A DNA stretch of 64,000 nt from Candidatus Omnitrophota bacterium. GTDB lineage: Bacteria; Omnitrophota; JACPQZ01. Location: NCBI GenBank assembly GCA_016190205.1, contig JACPQZ010000038.1, positions 1-64,000 on the forward strand. The letters are read 5' to 3'. Positions 7,497-16,311 of the stretch are shown piece by piece. A program made the translations under genes and the position numbers. The notes beneath the pieces were generated by a model. It searched no databases and had not been told where the DNA came from. It worked only from the letters and a program-made list of their open reading frames with translations. Positions within the stretch are counted from its first letter, which is position 1, and every line of letters starts with the position of its first letter.

Positions 7497-9272
7497 TCAG
7501 GCCCTAACCAGGCCCCTGGCCTTCAGGCCTACAACCGCTATAAAGGCGATCTCGGCCGCAAAATACGCAATGAGTAGCGGCGGCAGAGGCTTGGCATTTC
7601 CGCCCGCATAACTGTGGAGACCCACGAGATAAAAGCTTACCCCGTAATAGGTCATGAGAAGAAAAAAGAAGCCCGCGATAGTTGCGAGGGCAAAGCCCGC
7701 GCCGCGAATCCATCCGGAGAAGCGGCCGTGGAGCATCGCGATGTACCACAAGAGCGTCACGAGCGCCCACGTCTCCTTGGGGTCCCATCCCCAGTAACGC
7801 CCCCAGGAGGCATTGGCCCACACTGCGCCCAGCATGATCCCGGCCGCCAAGAGCACGATACCCACCTGAAGCGACCGGTAAACCCAAGTGTCGAGAGGCC
7901 TCAAGCCCTCATGGCCCCGGCCATGCACCAGATACATCCCCGCATAGATGTGCGCCATGATCACGCCCAGGGCCAAGGCCCCGTAGCTCGCCACGATCGT
8001 AAGGACGTGGACCGTGAGCCACAGGTTACTGCGGAGAACCGCCACCACAGGAGAGATGCTGGGGTCAAGCGGCAGGTGATCCGCCAAGAGGAGAGTCACC
8101 GCGGCCAGGATCGATGCGCACAAACCGAAATAACGCACCCTGTAGATCGCCTCAAAAATGATGGCAAGCAAAACGGCCACAAAGGCAAGCCACAGCATGG
8201 ACTCGTAAAAATTGGAAACGGGGGGACGCCCCCCCACAATGACGCGCGCGGCGATACCACCTACGTGCATGAGAAATGCGAGCCCCATCCCCAAAAAACC
8301 CGCGCCCGCCAGCCACCGCCCTCCCCACACACAGCTCACCCCCAGGGCCACGGCCGCCATGAGATACGCCCACCGAGCCCACCGGAAAGGACTCAAGCTA
8401 TGATATAAAACCTCTAGACTTAAGCGCCAGCCGCTCGGATAGTGCGTTGGGCTGGCCGAGGCGAGCTCGGCCTTTAAGACTCGTGCTGTCAGAACGATCT
8501 CTTCATCCGTCCCGGAGCGAACGCTGTCCACGAAACCCGTCCATGCCGACTTCATGGACTCACCCTTCTTCCACTCATACCCCGCCGGTTCGAGAATGGA
8601 AAGCCAAACGGCCTCCTGGGCGGAGGGCGGCGTAACGAGGTTAAGCTCCTGCTTGGTGAGCTGGTCAAAGGTTACGAAGCGGTTATAGAGGTCCATGGTC
8701 TCGTTTTCAAGCATGGTGAGTTTTTCATTGGCCTGCTGTTTCTCAACGATGGCGGGGAGCATGCGCATAAGCTCCCGCCCGGCCAAGAGCTCTCCAAGCG
8801 AGACATGAGTTTTTTTGGGATCTAAGTTCAAGGCCTCGCGCAAGGGACGAAAGGGGACCGAAAGGATTGCCTCCCCGCTCCAGTAGTCCGGGTCGGCCAT
8901 CATAGAGAGCACGGCTTGAACAGGATCAAGGTGCCCCACCCGCGGGGAGCCGGTTAAAAGCTCCAGGGTCTCGCGGGCAAAACTATCCAAGGGCTTGACG
9001 CGCCCGCTGTGCTGGATGGGGATGGCTCTTAAGCTTTCGAGGGCCGCGGCAGGCAGGGGTTTGTGGTGAGAAGACCAGGCGAAGGAAGCGGCGAGAACGG
9101 TCATTGCGAGAGCGAGTCGGAGAATCGGGACCCTCGTCATTGCGAGCCCCGCATAGCGGGGCGAAGCAATCTCATGAGATCGCCACGGCCGCCTTGGGCG
9201 GCCTCGCGACGCTTCGCGGATTGCTTCGTCGCTCCGCTCCTCGCAATGACAGGCAGAACGTTTGCTATGCAT
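7497..9272 (-). CDS. ccsA: Cytochrome c biogenesis protein CcsA/ResC (System II heme handling), with in-frame repeat insertion
   Basis: Together with ResB it exports heme and ligates it to CXXCH apocytochromes. The C-terminal half has multiple membrane helices and the WWD motif (WGRYWGWDPKETWAL) with flanking histidines. The N-terminal half is a periplasmic domain. The preferred start is ATG 9272: GGGGAG lies 8 nt upstream inside the end of resB, and it overlaps the resB stop. Residues about 8-46 are the translation of an interspersed repeat (9136-9250) that keeps the frame open and precedes the hydrophobic signal (RVPILRLALAMTVLAASF). Alternative starts are ATG 9140, which is itself inside the repeat terminus, or 9110. 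It is the last gene of the electron-transfer operon, which makes about 36 heme c sites that need this system. Confidence 0.88.
   Translation of the reverse strand: MHSKRSACHCEERSDEAIREASRGRPRRPWRSHEIASPRYAGLAMTRVPILRLALAMTVLAASFAWSSHHKPLPAAALESLRAIPIQHSGRVKPLDSFARETLELLTGSPRVGHLDPVQAVLSMMADPDYWSGEAILSVPFRPLREALNLDPKKTHVSLGELLAGRELMRMLPAIVEKQQANEKLTMLENETMDLYNRFVTFDQLTKQELNLVTPPSAQEAVWLSILEPAGYEWKKGESMKSAWTGFVDSVRSGTDEEIVLTARVLKAELASASPTHYPSGWRLSLEVLYHSLSPFRWARWAYLMAAVALGVSCVWGGRWLAGAGFLGMGLAFLMHVGGIAARVIVGGRPPVSNFYESMLWLAFVAVLLAIIFEAIYRVRYFGLCASILAAVTLLLADHLPLDPSISPVVAVLRSNLWLTVHVLTIVASYGALALGVIMAHIYAGMYLVHGRGHEGLRPLDTWVYRSLQVGIVLLAAGIMLGAVWANASWGRYWGWDPKETWALVTLLWYIAMLHGRFSGWIRGAGFALATIAGFFFLLMTYYGVSFYLVGLHSYAGGNAKPLPPLLIAYFAAEIAFIAVVGLKARGLVRA
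9136..9250. repeat. Interspersed repeat with 11-bp inverted termini inside ccsA
   Basis: The 115-bp segment begins GTCATTGCGAG and ends CTCGCAATGAC, an exact inverted pair. Internal matching arms include GCGAAGCAATC and GATTGCTTCG. Its reverse-strand translation contains CHCEERSDEAI and LAMT, phrases typical of a widespread short interspersed bacterial repeat. A further copy of one terminus (GTCATTGCGAG) stands at 9100-9110, suggesting a nested or partly duplicated element. No transposase is encoded. Confidence 0.8.
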
Positions 9273-11007
9273 AATTTTTGCTCCCCTTCGAAGTTCGTGC
9301 ACGCCTGACAAATAAGGACACGATTCCAACCACCACAATAATAAACCCGGAGTAGACGAGCGGCGTCCCGGGATCGTTCCGGACAGAAAGCACAGTCGTC
9401 TGAACGGGGCCGTCTATCCAGCTCGACTGAAAGAGGCTAAAGCCGCGGTACTTCAAAGGATTGTTCATGCGGATGGTGCGCTCCAAGGTGACTCCGTTGG
9501 AAGGGTCTGTGAGCGCCACGTCGCTTTCAAAACCCGCCGCCATCTGGGTGCCCGGGTAATCCAATTTTCTAAAATCCTTGAGTGCCACTAAAAAAGGAAG
9601 AGGCCGCTCGGCCTGACGGTACTCTACGAGGACCTTTTCCTGGCCGAGCGCAAGTTCCTTAGTCTCGCCCTGACCCAGCCAGGCCTCACCTCGGTTTTCC
9701 CCATCTCTCACCATCACATGAATGGCCTCGTTCCGGACCTCATCGCCCTTGTTGGTCATGCTCTCAATAACCTGTGCCTTGGGGTAATGGGCCGCCACTT
9801 GAAACCTGATGCCGGCCCAGGGGTGCGCATAGTCCTTGCCCGGCTCAACGGCCTCGATCATCTCACGCTCGGCCGCGGCTCCGGTCATGATGGCCGCGAG
9901 CTCCCCTTGCGGCAACTCGAAGAGCACGATGGAATTTGGAGGAAGCGAGGACCCGGCCTCATGTATGTACTCGGCATGCACGTGAATCTTGTACTCGCGC
10001 ACGTGGAGCGATGCAAATTCGGGATGGAAGGCAAAAAGGATGTGGGGGTCCGTTCCCTCGGGGCCCGTCAACGTAAAAGCAACGGCCGGGTTTTGGGGTT
10101 CGTTCGAGCGGCTCACCGGACCCGACTCCGAGATCACAAAATCGGCAAAATAGTCCTGGAAGGCAATGGTATAGGGAGTCCCCTCGATAGGCTGGGCTTT
10201 TTTAAGCTCCTCCGGAACCGGCACCTCGACCGTCCGGCTTAAGTCCGGAAACTCGAGTCTCACGACTCCGCGCACATTTTGGGGAATGGCCGCGGGATGA
10301 GCCATCCGGGCCCACTCCTCGCGTGAGGAGACTTCCATAAAAAGAACGTGCGCATCACCCCAGCCCACGCCGAAGCGCTCCGGGTGCCGGGCGAGAAGCC
10401 ACACGGCATCCTCCACGCCCTCACGTTCGATCATGAGGTGAACCGCGGGATTGGGCGCCTCGCCTCCAGCATTGATTTCCTCCGTCACTTGAGAATTCGG
10501 GTAGTAACGGTCCACCACAAGGTCCATCGTCTTCCCTTCCATTTCAAATGAAAAAAGCGTGTGGGGCTCATGCACCCAGGCCTGCGTCTCGAAGGCGACG
10601 GGAATCACGTGGTGCGTGCCCGGATTGGGTTTGTGCACCACGATGACGGACTGGGGCACCCTTAACGTATCGTTTTTCTCCCCTTCCGGAATCACAAGCT
10701 GGCCATCCACCGCCCAAATGCCCCCGGCGATCCCGCCCAAAAGGATAAGGATAATCCCCAGGTGGGCCAATAGAAACGGGGTGTGTGCGCGCTTCCAGGG
10801 AAGCCTCTTGAGCGCGGCGAGCATGAGGTTTACAGCCAAAAACGAGAGAATTCCCTGAAACCACCAGGACTGATAGACAAAGCGCTGCACGGCCGCGGTT
10901 CCGAAGCGGACCTCATAGATCGTGCCCCAGCCCAAGACGCACGCAATCGCGATAATGAGAAAAACCGCGATCCTAAGCGAACCCAGGAGGCTAAAGAGAG
11001 TTGTCAT
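9265..11007 (-). CDS. resB: Cytochrome c biogenesis protein ResB (Ccs1)
   Basis: A 580-residue System II partner of CcsA. Three N-terminal membrane helices (FSLLGSLRIAVFLIIAIA, FQGILSFLAVNL, LAHLGIILILLGGIAGG) and a large periplasmic domain end in NPLKYRGFSLFQSSW, a ResB signature, followed by a final helix. It keeps apocytochrome cysteines reduced and delivers substrate to the CcsA heme site. The ATG at 11007 is the first start. The stop overlaps the ccsA start by 8 nt, indicating translational coupling. It is separated from the upstream CbcL-like gene by a toxin-antitoxin remnant. Confidence 0.92.
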   Translation of the reverse strand: MTTLFSLLGSLRIAVFLIIAIACVLGWGTIYEVRFGTAAVQRFVYQSWWFQGILSFLAVNLMLAALKRLPWKRAHTPFLLAHLGIILILLGGIAGGIWAVDGQLVIPEGEKNDTLRVPQSVIVVHKPNPGTHHVIPVAFETQAWVHEPHTLFSFEMEGKTMDLVVDRYYPNSQVTEEINAGGEAPNPAVHLMIEREGVEDAVWLLARHPERFGVGWGDAHVLFMEVSSREEWARMAHPAAIPQNVRGVVRLEFPDLSRTVEVPVPEELKKAQPIEGTPYTIAFQDYFADFVISESGPVSRSNEPQNPAVAFTLTGPEGTDPHILFAFHPEFASLHVREYKIHVHAEYIHEAGSSLPPNSIVLFELPQGELAAIMTGAAAEREMIEAVEPGKDYAHPWAGIRFQVAAHYPKAQVIESMTNKGDEVRNEAIHVMVRDGENRGEAWLGQGETKELALGQEKVLVEYRQAERPLPFLVALKDFRKLDYPGTQMAAGFESDVALTDPSNGVTLERTIRMNNPLKYRGFSLFQSSWIDGPVQTTVLSVRNDPGTPLVYSGFIIVVVGIVSLFVRRARTSKGSKNYA

Positions 11008-11055
11008 GAAGGGATTCTCGGAAGGTTACCTTATATTATAACTCTTTAGATTCTT

Positions 11056-11250
11056 TTAATCAGCACTTTTCTTAGGTCCCAGCGCGGCCAAGATTTCCCG
11101 GCGCTCCGAATAGCGGTGATTAAGATAGAACGCGGATAGCGCCGTTCCCCCCGTCAGGTAAAATGAGCGCGCAAACGCCTCCTCCTTGAAACACGCGTCC
11201 AACACCGTGCGATGGAGCGGGGTTAAGACTTCCGGCTTTTCGCTGTCCAA
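11056..11250 (-). pseudogene. Truncated AbiEii-type nucleotidyltransferase toxin
   Basis: The 64 residues match only the start of an AbiEii-like toxin: a helical lead then FYLTGGTALSAFYL and HRYSE. Family members continue with a catalytic DLDF-type motif. Here the frame passes into REILAALGPKKSAD and stops, so the catalytic aspartates are missing. An internal deletion joining the 5' end to the extreme 3' end is a reasonable reading. It overlaps the upstream antitoxin-like gene by 28 nt, the usual coupled arrangement. It is unlikely to be an active toxin. Confidence 0.65.
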
Positions 11251-11660
11251 AGGTCCACCGCCTCCTGCCAGTGACGTTTGACCTTGGGGTCCATCCTAAG
11301 TTCAGGAAGCGCCCTTTTAATTTCGCTTACGCTCAGATAGCTGAAAATCTCTGGCGGCCCAAGCCGGTCCAGGATACGGGCAATCAGCCACTTGCGCTCC
11401 TCAAAGGGAGAGTGCCGAAGGATCTCACGCACCTGGGCCTCGGTAAGATCGTAATCCCAAAGGAAAGAAGGCCTTTCTTTTTCCTTAAACCCGCCCTGGG
11501 GAAAAAGCGCCACCTCCCTCCTCGTGTGAATAAATTCCATAGTCGCCGCGCGCCCCAGGCTGGAGATGGACGTAAAAAGGGGGTTCTTTCGCAAGTAAGA
11601 TTGAATCTCCTTGAGCTCTTGCGGCAAAAACCGCATGGTTACGAGCTTGTTCTTAGTCAC
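11223..11660 (-). CDS. Probable antitoxin-like partner of the truncated AbiEii toxin
   Basis: A 145-residue basic cytoplasmic protein with no family I can name securely. Its position directly before and overlapping an AbiEii-like reading frame suggests an antitoxin or regulator. The start is GTG at 11660, with an ATG at 11636 as alternative. No ribosome site is visible; the predicted transcription start falls on the GTG itself, so the mRNA may be leaderless. The upstream palindrome at 11668 would suit autoregulation. Local base composition is like the neighbours. Confidence 0.55.
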   Translation of the reverse strand: MTKNKLVTMRFLPQELKEIQSYLRKNPLFTSISSLGRAATMEFIHTRREVALFPQGGFKEKERPSFLWDYDLTEAQVREILRHSPFEERKWLIARILDRLGPPEIFSYLSVSEIKRALPELRMDPKVKRHWQEAVDLWTAKSRKS

Positions 11661-11666
11661 ATATAT

Positions 11667-11695
11667 ATTGTATTCGATTCGAATACAAAAGTCAA
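11667..11695 (-). promoter_or_regulatory. Strong promoter with internal palindromic operator for the toxin-antitoxin remnant
   Basis: The reverse strand reads TTGACT (11695-11690), 17 bp spacer, TACAAT (11672-11667). Filling the spacer and overlapping the -10 is the inverted repeat TTGTATTCGA-T-TCGAATACAA at 11668-11688, placed to block polymerase when bound. The predicted start lies at about 11660, the GTG codon of the antitoxin-like gene. Confidence 0.6.
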
Positions 11696-13557
11696 CCCTT
11701 TCCTCGGCCCGTAATCCATGACCACTTCATGGGATATTCGTCGGGGTCGAACATGACGAAATACAAATGCCATACGAGGATGGCAAGACAAGCCAGGATG
11801 GCCTCGTAGTAATGGACCGCCGTCACGGCGTCAAAGAACCACTTGGGAAAGACGTTTAAGGTCCAGCTTTCACGAAGCATAAGGGCCCCGGTAGCGGTCA
11901 TGATGACGGAACCCCACACGAGGGCCCAATACTCAAGTTTCTCAATGTAGCTGTACTTTGCAAAGACAGGCTTTTGCCGGCGAAATCCCAAGTTAAAGGC
12001 AAGCAGCTGAAAAGGCTGTATCCAATCCACTCGCCGCGGCCAAAGTTCATTAAGCTCACGCCGGCCGCGCCGCGTCAAGAGCATAAAGATGAGATGATAA
12101 GCCGCAAGTGCCGTGAATAGAACGGCAGCCCAGCGGTGACCCCCGCTGCGCCAATCCACCCTCCCCATGAAGGGACTCGCCCACCAGGCCTGTGGAACCT
12201 TAAGCGCGAAACCGGTATATGCGAGCACCGTAAACGATAGGATTAAGAAGAGGTGCTGTACCCTCTCATTGACCCCCATGCGCTCGGCCGCACCGGCGGC
12301 CGCAGCCGAGCGGCGGTAATGCTCGGCAAGCTTTTTCCTGTAATCCAGCACATTGTGCAAGAGCATGCCTCCAATCACAGAAAAGATGAGCGCGAGATAA
12401 AACGTCCGCACCCAGGACACCGCGCGGTGCTCAAGACCCGGCTGTGTCCCGGAGTGAATAGCGCCACGGGCCACCTGGCTGCTCACGCCCGGGTGGCAGG
12501 CGCCGCAGGTCTGAGCCAGATTCTCGGGGTGTACGGACGAACGCGGGTCGCCCGAAGAGAGGATGTCGTGCGCCCCGTGACAGGAGGCGCAGTGCGCGGC
12601 AGTGACAGACCCTAGCTGTACCGCCAGCCCGTGAAAACTCTCCATGTAGGTCTTAACCACGTGCGATGGCATCCGGAACTTCGTCACAATGCGCTCCGCT
12701 CCGTGGCACTGGCCGCAGGTCTCCGGAATGTGCGACGGAAAAACCTTGGAGGTGGCGAGCCGCACGGCCTCGATCGTGTGCTCCCCGTGGCAATCCGTGC
12801 ACACCGGGGCTTCACGCTTTCCGGCCGCGGCCGCCCGGCCGTGCACACTGCGGGAAAAGACGCTGCGAATATTTTCGTGGCAGCGCCCGCAGGTCGAAGG
12901 GATGTTCCGCCAGTTGAGCTTCGATTCGGGGTGGGTCGCCCGGTGAAGGTCGTGCGAGCCGTGGCAATCGGTGCAAACGGCGGAAGCCGCTAGCCCCTTC
13001 TTAAGAAGCGCCAACCCGTGCACGCTTTCCGCGTAACTTGCCACAGGCGTCTCCTCGGAGAGATGAAACTTCTTCATCTCATCCACCTGCTCGTGGCACT
13101 GGGCGCAGGTCGACGGGATATTCAGCCTGTAGACTGGCGAGTCGGGATGCCGCGAGGGAACCAGGACATGGGGATCCCCGTGGCAGTCCCGGCAGGAGGC
13201 CGCCTCCGCAATGCCGGCCTTAAGCGCCCGGCCATGGTCGCTTTTCAGATACACTTCACTTTCGATCATATGGCATGTGGAACAGCTTACCGCTGGGAGG
13301 GGAACTGCGTGCGGTACAGCCTGAATTCCGCTGTGGCAGCTCGTGCACAAGTGTCCGCCATGAACAGAACTCTGGAATTTTTCCTGCTCCACGCGGGCGG
13401 GGCCGTCCGGGACGCCGTGGCAGGCAAAACAGGTTTCGTTATCTATGCCTTCCGCCCGGGCGGACGCCCCGGGCACAGCAATGCACATGACTCCGGCCGC
13501 AAGAAAACCAAGGCGCCACGCTACAAACCGCTTGTTCCTTGATGACACTGGCTGCAC
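11692..13557 (-). CDS. CbcL-like multiheme cytochrome c / diheme cytochrome b fusion
   Basis: A 621-residue inner-membrane quinone-linked cytochrome. After a signal peptide, the periplasmic half (about residues 40-380) carries 11 CXXCH sites (CFACH, CTSCH, CSTCH, CRDCH, CAQCH, CTDCH, CGRCH, CTDCH, CGQCH, CASCH, CGACH). The C-terminal half has membrane helices with spaced histidines typical of a b-type subunit. The same architecture is found in Geobacter CbcL, used in low-potential metal respiration. Its start overlaps the end of the ImcH-like gene. Direction of electron flow (quinol oxidation or quinone reduction) is not shown by sequence. Confidence 0.85.
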   Translation of the reverse strand: MQPVSSRNKRFVAWRLGFLAAGVMCIAVPGASARAEGIDNETCFACHGVPDGPARVEQEKFQSSVHGGHLCTSCHSGIQAVPHAVPLPAVSCSTCHMIESEVYLKSDHGRALKAGIAEAASCRDCHGDPHVLVPSRHPDSPVYRLNIPSTCAQCHEQVDEMKKFHLSEETPVASYAESVHGLALLKKGLAASAVCTDCHGSHDLHRATHPESKLNWRNIPSTCGRCHENIRSVFSRSVHGRAAAAGKREAPVCTDCHGEHTIEAVRLATSKVFPSHIPETCGQCHGAERIVTKFRMPSHVVKTYMESFHGLAVQLGSVTAAHCASCHGAHDILSSGDPRSSVHPENLAQTCGACHPGVSSQVARGAIHSGTQPGLEHRAVSWVRTFYLALIFSVIGGMLLHNVLDYRKKLAEHYRRSAAAAGAAERMGVNERVQHLFLILSFTVLAYTGFALKVPQAWWASPFMGRVDWRSGGHRWAAVLFTALAAYHLIFMLLTRRGRRELNELWPRRVDWIQPFQLLAFNLGFRRQKPVFAKYSYIEKLEYWALVWGSVIMTATGALMLRESWTLNVFPKWFFDAVTAVHYYEAILACLAILVWHLYFVMFDPDEYPMKWSWITGRGKG

Positions 13558-15035
13558 TTAAACTCCGTGACGTCCATCCCCAAATCGACCGGGTGTCTAA
13601 AGGGCTGGGACACGAGGCTGGCCGCCGCAACTTCCTGCGGGGGCCCCTGGGCCAAAATGGTGTGGCAGGCATTGCAGTCTTTGGTAATGGTATGGCCCTC
13701 GCCTGAGCGGTGCAGGCCGTCGTGACAGCGGAAACAGCCCTCGGAATTCAAGTGCCCGATGTGATCGGGGTAGGCCCTCCAGTCGGCCTTCATCTCGGGA
13801 AAGAAATTGCGCGCGTAAATCTTCCCAAGCTCCTCGGCGGACCGGCGGATTTCCAGGGCTTTTTCGCGTGCCAGATCAGGGAAACTCCTCTCGTAATACG
13901 CGGCAAGACCCTTTTGGATTTTGCTCACAGCCTCATCCTCCGAGAGGTACGGCTCTGCTAAAATTCTAATCGCCTCGCGCTTTAAGTAGGGAAGGGTGGG
14001 GTCCAGCCGTTCTGTTTCAAAAGCCCGTTCCACGGCGCGGTCGGGGGGATGGAAATGATGGCTGGGCCTGTTGTGGCAGTCCATGCAGTCCATGCGGCGC
14101 ACTTCACGGGACGCGAGCTCCCCGGCCGTCAGGGGGTTTTCCGTCGAGACGTATTCCGTGGCGTGCCCCCCGCGGTCCACGACCTTGATCCAGGGAATCT
14201 CCTCCCGGCCTTCGTCACGGGCCGCATAGTAGATTTCCTTATTGATATTCATATGCCAGTGGATGCCGGCCGGGGTTCCGCGCTCCGGATCACCGCCTCC
14301 CACCTTAATCAGCATCTGGATCTGCCAGGGAGAGTTTGTCTCATCGGCCAGGTAGTGCTGAAAAACTTTTTGTTTCGCCCCGAAAAACTTCTCCGGCCAA
14401 TGGCACTGTTCGCACGTCTCCTGGGCGGGTCTTAAGTCCTCGATGGGAGTGGGAATTGGGCGGGGGTACTTTTTGAGCGACACGGCATAGACCTGATAGG
14501 CCCCCGTGATTTTGGAGCGCACAAACCAGCTTGCGCCGGGCCCCACGTGGCACGACGCACAGGCCACGCGCGCGTGGGGGGAGTGCTGATACGCCGTAAA
14601 CTCGGGCTTCATGACCTGGTGGCACACGAGCCCGCAGAATTCGACCGACTCCGTGAAGTGATACGCGCGGTAACCCGTAAGCGAGAGGAGCATCACCCCG
14701 GTCATCGCGACGAGAAATGCGCCCAACAAAAAGGCCCTGTGAGAGGGCCGGTTGAGATCGAGGCTGGGGAGCCTCGTCTGCCCCAGCTCGGGCCTCCTCT
14801 TCCTGCGCCTGCGCTCCCAAAGGAGACCCAAGAGAATGAGGATTACCCCCGCGGTCGCCCCCATGGGGCATACGAGGTAAATGACGACGCCCAGGTAGGC
14901 GTTCGTGTGGCGGCTGAAAAAATCCGTCACCATGAGGGGAAGACCAACCGCGGTATTTAAGCAAGCGATACCTATCCCAAATAAACTTACCGGGTTACGT
15001 ATGAGGCCTACGGGTCTTAAAGGACGTTTATCCAC
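13521..15035 (-). CDS. ImcH-like NapC/NirT-family multiheme cytochrome c
   Basis: An inner-membrane quinol dehydrogenase type cytochrome of about 504 residues. Several membrane helices are followed by seven heme sites: CGLVCH (CX3CH), CASCH, CEQCH, CMDCH, CFRCH, CNACH and CSQCH. The region VEFCGLVCHQVM with HSPHARVACASCH is characteristic of this NapC/NirT subgroup. Size, heme number and anchor resemble Geobacter ImcH. The start is most likely GTG 15035, preceded by AAGGGA and overlapping the previous stop. A TTG at 15092 is possible but has no ribosome site. It sits between the nonaheme cytochrome and the CbcL-like gene. Confidence 0.83.
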   Translation of the reverse strand: MDKRPLRPVGLIRNPVSLFGIGIACLNTAVGLPLMVTDFFSRHTNAYLGVVIYLVCPMGATAGVILILLGLLWERRRRKRRPELGQTRLPSLDLNRPSHRAFLLGAFLVAMTGVMLLSLTGYRAYHFTESVEFCGLVCHQVMKPEFTAYQHSPHARVACASCHVGPGASWFVRSKITGAYQVYAVSLKKYPRPIPTPIEDLRPAQETCEQCHWPEKFFGAKQKVFQHYLADETNSPWQIQMLIKVGGGDPERGTPAGIHWHMNINKEIYYAARDEGREEIPWIKVVDRGGHATEYVSTENPLTAGELASREVRRMDCMDCHNRPSHHFHPPDRAVERAFETERLDPTLPYLKREAIRILAEPYLSEDEAVSKIQKGLAAYYERSFPDLAREKALEIRRSAEELGKIYARNFFPEMKADWRAYPDHIGHLNSEGCFRCHDGLHRSGEGHTITKDCNACHTILAQGPPQEVAAASLVSQPFRHPVDLGMDVTEFKCSQCHQGTSGL

Positions 15036-16311
15036 TATGAGTGGGTCCCTTTTTGTCCATACTGCGGATCTTCGCAATGAGGGCAAGGACAAAGATTCCC
15101 AGGAGGGCCACGGTAACCCAGAGACCCTTGCGGCGGAAGTAGACCTCTTCGACCGCCTTTTCTCCCGCCTTCCGGGCCTCGTCTGCGTGGGCCAGGCCCT
15201 CGCCGGCCACCGATTTCACTTTCTCGATCGAAAAGGAATGCACATAGGCCCGGGTCTGCGTGAGCCGTGAAGAAGCCTCATGGAGCGTATACTCGGCGTC
15301 CTCCATGTCCATGCCAAAATGATGGGCGCGCTGGATACTTTCCTCGGCCCCCTGGATGCGGGCCTTCAAATCCTCAACTGCCGCGCGCATCGCCTGCGCC
15401 GTTTCAAATCCTTTTGAGCCCGGCTCATGACAGCGCGCGCAGAAAGACTCCGGCCCCGTGCCCAGCATCTCATCGGAGGTCTTTTGAATGGCGTGGTTTC
15501 CGTGGCACACCTCGCATTCCGGAAGCCCCAGGGCCTCGTGGACCATCTTGTGCGGGCTGGCCGCGAAAAGGTCGCGCGAGAGGCTGTGGCACTGGGCGCA
15601 GACATTCCCTACCGCAATCGCCCCTGGCTTGGAGGCCTCGTGAGAACCGTGGCAGCTCGCGCAATGCGGCGCCCCCCGGTCACCGGCCACAAGAAGAGCC
15701 TGTCCATGCACGCTGTGGGCGTAGTCCCAGTGCTGGTTCACGGGCAGCCCGTGACGCTTCATGAGATCCGCATCCGTGTGGCAGACGGCGCAGGTCCCGG
15801 GGATATTCGTGGCGTAAACGGGAGAGAGCGGGTCCTTGGCTGAACGGATGCCGTGCACTCCATGACAGCTCGTGCAGACCGCTACATCTTCATCCCCGGC
15901 GGCGTTTGCCTTGCCGTGCTGGCTCGTCAGATACTTCGCATACTGATCGGTGGGAAGATTAGGATTAAAGCGCCGCATAAAGGCGGGATCCGCGTGACAG
16001 CGCGCGCAGAAGCCGGGGATATCCTGGCGGGCGGGACGGCCCACGAATCCCTTTTCAAGGGCCATAGAAAGAGTCGGATCCTGTGCAGCAGGGTCACCCC
16101 CATGGCAGTCGGCGCAGGTTAAGCCCCGCTTAGAATGCACATCAACTTGAAAAAGAGCGGCGGGGCCGCGGGTTTGGCCCTCCAGCATCTCGTGGCATTC
16201 GGCGCACGTGTTTAAAGGCGCGGCCCAGGCTGACACCGCCGGCCACATGGCGAGGCTTAAGCCTGCAAGAGAAAAAATAAGACGCCGTATCAATGCCGAG
16301 CTATGAACCAT
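15028..16311 (-). CDS. Membrane-anchored nonaheme cytochrome c
   Basis: The 427-residue protein starts at ATG 16311 with a signal peptide (IRRLIFSLAGLSLAMWPAVSAWA). Nine CXXCH sites follow (CAECH, CADCH, CARCH, CTSCH, CAVCH, CASCH, CAQCH, CEVCH, CARCH). After these come a long charged helical region, probably coiled coil, and a C-terminal membrane helix (WVTVALLGIFVLALIAKI). It is likely a periplasmic electron carrier tethered to the inner membrane, receiving electrons from the Rieske/cytochrome b pair encoded just upstream. Its 5' end overlaps the cytochrome b gene by 22 nt. The exact family is unclear. Confidence 0.83.
   Translation of the reverse strand: MVHSSALIRRLIFSLAGLSLAMWPAVSAWAAPLNTCAECHEMLEGQTRGPAALFQVDVHSKRGLTCADCHGGDPAAQDPTLSMALEKGFVGRPARQDIPGFCARCHADPAFMRRFNPNLPTDQYAKYLTSQHGKANAAGDEDVAVCTSCHGVHGIRSAKDPLSPVYATNIPGTCAVCHTDADLMKRHGLPVNQHWDYAHSVHGQALLVAGDRGAPHCASCHGSHEASKPGAIAVGNVCAQCHSLSRDLFAASPHKMVHEALGLPECEVCHGNHAIQKTSDEMLGTGPESFCARCHEPGSKGFETAQAMRAAVEDLKARIQGAEESIQRAHHFGMDMEDAEYTLHEASSRLTQTRAYVHSFSIEKVKSVAGEGLAHADEARKAGEKAVEEVYFRRKGLWVTVALLGIFVLALIAKIRSMDKKGPTHSG

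Noticed and set aside
12253-12993. Open frames on the plus strand opposite the CbcL-like gene
   Set aside because: Antisense shadows of the CXXCH-rich gene with no independent start signals.
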